Assembly: GCA_054601695.1 (NCBI GenBank)
Contig: BAAHQB010000008.1
Span: 806,001 to 870,000 of the forward strand
DNA: 64,000 nucleotides
From: Amorphochlora amoebiformis
Taxonomy: Eukaryota; Cercozoa; Chlorarachniophyceae
Reading direction: 5' to 3'
The notes beneath the pieces were generated by a model. It ran no database searches. It was not told the DNA's origin and worked only from the letters and a program-made list of their open reading frames with translations. This document shows positions 62,541-64,000 of the stretch, piece after piece. The stretch's first letter is position 1. The number at the start of each line of letters is the position of its first letter. The position numbers were made by a program, and so were the translations under genes.

Positions 62541-63930
62541 GTGTATATATTATACATATATACATCCATATATTATATATATATATATTATATAATATAT
62601 ATATATATATATATTGTATATGTACGATGTAATTTACTGCAGCACAATTAGAATGGAATGGCTTATGTACGACATAACATAATATAAATGTAATCATACC
62701 TTTAATATAGCATATATTATATATATATATATATATAGCATATATATATATTATATATATATATATATGTCTATATTCATATGTGTATACACCCATACAT
62801 ATACACATAGGCAATATATTTTATATATTTATACATACATAGAAACATATATATTGCAAGAAATAGTATTACACACATTGGTTTTAAAGCAACTGACCAG
62901 TGTAAGCGATCTGCAACAACATCTTGATGGCCTCGACATTTTTATATGTAAGCGGGTTGGTCGTCCCGAGCAGCGAAAAGTGCTGCAGGGATTTTACAAA
63001 CGCATCCCTGGGGGTGTCCATGCCAAATAGAGACGACAAGTGCACGGCCGCGCGGTAGTTGTCTAGGCACAGCCTCGCGACGTGCGGGTCGTCATTCTCC
63101 TTCAGAACCAGGCTGAAGGTGGCGAAAGCAGGGCACCATAGCAGGTCGAACATTGGCTGCAGGGAGTCCAGATCGGCGTGCTTCGCGTCATACCACTCCT
63201 GGTCGACGTCATCCTCCTCGTCGGGAATATCTTCGCTTATTGCCTGGGTTGTGCGTTGAATAGCGCTTTGAGTAATAGTTTGGGTGGTAGGTTGGGCGGT
63301 GGGTTGAGTTTTGGCTTGGCTAGTAGCTTGCACGGAGCTAGGATCTGTGTTTCCATCTCCTGTCTCCTGCTTTTCACCATTGGCAACAGTCATCGAAGTC
63401 GCCGCTTGTGTCGATACTCCAGTAGAGCCACCAGGAGAGGTCATGGTGTCGTCGTTATTCTTGCGGCCTCCAGCTTGCTTACGTTCCACGAGGTGCTTCC
63501 GACTGATGCGCCGCTTGCTCTTAGTCGGCTTCTTACGAATCAAGCTTTCCGTCTTTTTAATCAAGCTCTCAGTCTGCTTCTGAAACATTGTCTGGCGCTT
63601 CCTCGGATTGAGGTTGGCAGCATTTTGCCACTCGGAGGGGGCATTGTCTGTCATGTGGATCTCCTCCTGCTGAATTTTGTCGTAGAGGTACGACATGAAG
63701 GATGGATCGATATCTTGACCGTCATCGATGCCACGGTTCATGTTAATGAACTGCTCCTTGGACATCTTATTCTTAACGCCGGGGTTGTGGAGGTCGGTGT
63801 GGAGCATGATTGTAGAATAGGCGAGGATATACGCGCCGTCGGCCGTGCGGAACTTGCCGCCTTTTTCGTGCGGGTTGTTAGTGGTATACTGGTCGGCGAA
63901 CTTGACCACCATGCGGTCTATCTTTTGGCC
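56272..63930 (-). CDS. BIG/Sec7-family Arf guanine-nucleotide exchange factor, C-terminal part
   Basis: Twelve exons in transcript order: 63930-62898, 62357-62053, 61335-61165, 60819-60137, 60049-59878, 59721-59665, 59586-59440, 59376-59098, 58291-58004, 57947-57885, 56724-56650, 56496-56272 (stop TGA). All phases match; 1165 residues. The window begins at GQKIDR, just after the catalytic Glu motif, so the N-terminus and first half of the Sec7 domain lie to the right. Visible: the Sec7 second half ([30 protein letters not shown]), then HDS-type helical regions ([98 protein letters not shown]). Such proteins activate Arf GTPases on Golgi or endosome membranes. A Thr/Gln-rich insert lies at about residues 165-235. 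Confidence 0.93.
58370..58460. repeat. (TA)n and (AAT)n microsatellites in Sec7-gene intron
   Basis: TA run followed by AAT/AATGAT triplets upstream of the 58291 exon acceptor. Larger TA runs at 58508-58570 and 58725-58774 are in the same intron. Confidence 0.9.
60137..60819 (-). CDS. Sec7-family exchange factor exon 4: HDS region
   Basis: 683 bases starting [20 protein letters not shown] and ending LSRLVTDN plus AG of the next Arg codon. It carries the conserved LRQLAMKFL...F..QFL.PFE block and the RSGWKSVF motif of BIG-type proteins. It is followed by a short 87-base intron with no (TA)n. A Gly/Ser/Thr-rich loop near 60220-60290 is variable linker. Confidence 0.93.
61590..61665. repeat. 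(TA)n microsatellite in Sec7-gene intron
   Basis: TA dinucleotides of about 60 bases in the intron between exons 62053 and 61335. The adjoining unique DNA (61730-62040) has two similar ACATGTACA-containing stretches but no coding signal. Confidence 0.9.
62898..63930 (-). CDS. Sec7-family exchange factor exon with Sec7 domain second half
   Basis: 1033 bases, the largest exon in the window and 58 percent or so G+C by eye, unlike the flanking introns. GQKIDR through [13 protein letters not shown] completes the Sec7 fold; the Asn-rich [10 protein letters not shown] loop is intact. Then follow a basic linker ([20 protein letters not shown]), the Thr/Gln-rich insert, an acidic [10 protein letters not shown] patch and the start of HDS1. 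The upstream splice acceptor is at 63931-63932. Confidence 0.95.
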
Positions 63931-63942
63931 CTGTTTTATTCA

Positions 63943-63973
<31 letters not shown>

Positions 63974-64000
63974 CTACATATACAAATATAATATATATTT

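Overview
This is nuclear DNA from a microbial eukaryote. The genes are split into many very short exons with GT-AG introns. The products include a Sec7-type Arf exchange factor and a kinase fused to an EF-hand. There are Ty1/Copia retroelements and large amounts of TTAGGG-type repeat. A kinase with an EF-hand suggests an alveolate, green-lineage or other protist host rather than an animal or fungus, but the species cannot be fixed from this window.

Layout. (1) About 1.04-4.34 kb, plus strand: the 3' end of an unrecognised gene (gene 1). (2) 4.74-33.33 kb, plus strand: a 30-exon gene model (gene 2) encoding about 587 residues with three PH-like stretches. Its introns hold nearly all the TTAGGG arrays, minisatellites and CT/GA tracts of the window. 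(3) 33.33-35.54 kb: mostly unique intergenic DNA with a tRNA or tRNA-like gene on the minus strand. (4) 35.54-54.64 kb, plus strand: a 26-exon, 398-residue calcium-dependent-protein-kinase-like gene. Two nearly identical, internally deleted Copia elements (43.00-45.67 and 49.46-52.37 kb) lie in two of its introns in the same orientation. (5) 54.64-56.27 kb: unique, CTAG-rich convergent intergenic spacer. (6) 56.27-63.93 kb, minus strand: the C-terminal 1165 residues (12 exons) of a BIG/Sec7-family Arf guanine-nucleotide exchange factor, running off the right edge.

The gene models were built by hand from AG/GT boundaries, reading frame and codon phase. Every junction in them is phase-compatible and each complete model is a multiple of three. 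The kinase and Sec7 models are also supported by protein motifs at nearly every exon. The PH gene is supported by phase and PH-like strand and helix patterns. Gene 1 rests on phase alone.

Most striking observations: exons copied with flanking intron into tandem arrays (four copies of kinase exon 8; decayed copies of PH-gene exons 10, 19 and 24); a conserved short tag with a CCAC-NNN-GTGG hairpin, found about 15 times and almost always joined to CCCTAA repeats; Copia elements whose start codon lies inside a primer-binding site matching a Met-tRNA anticodon loop; and (TA)n tracts crowded into introns while the main intergenic spacers are nearly free of them.
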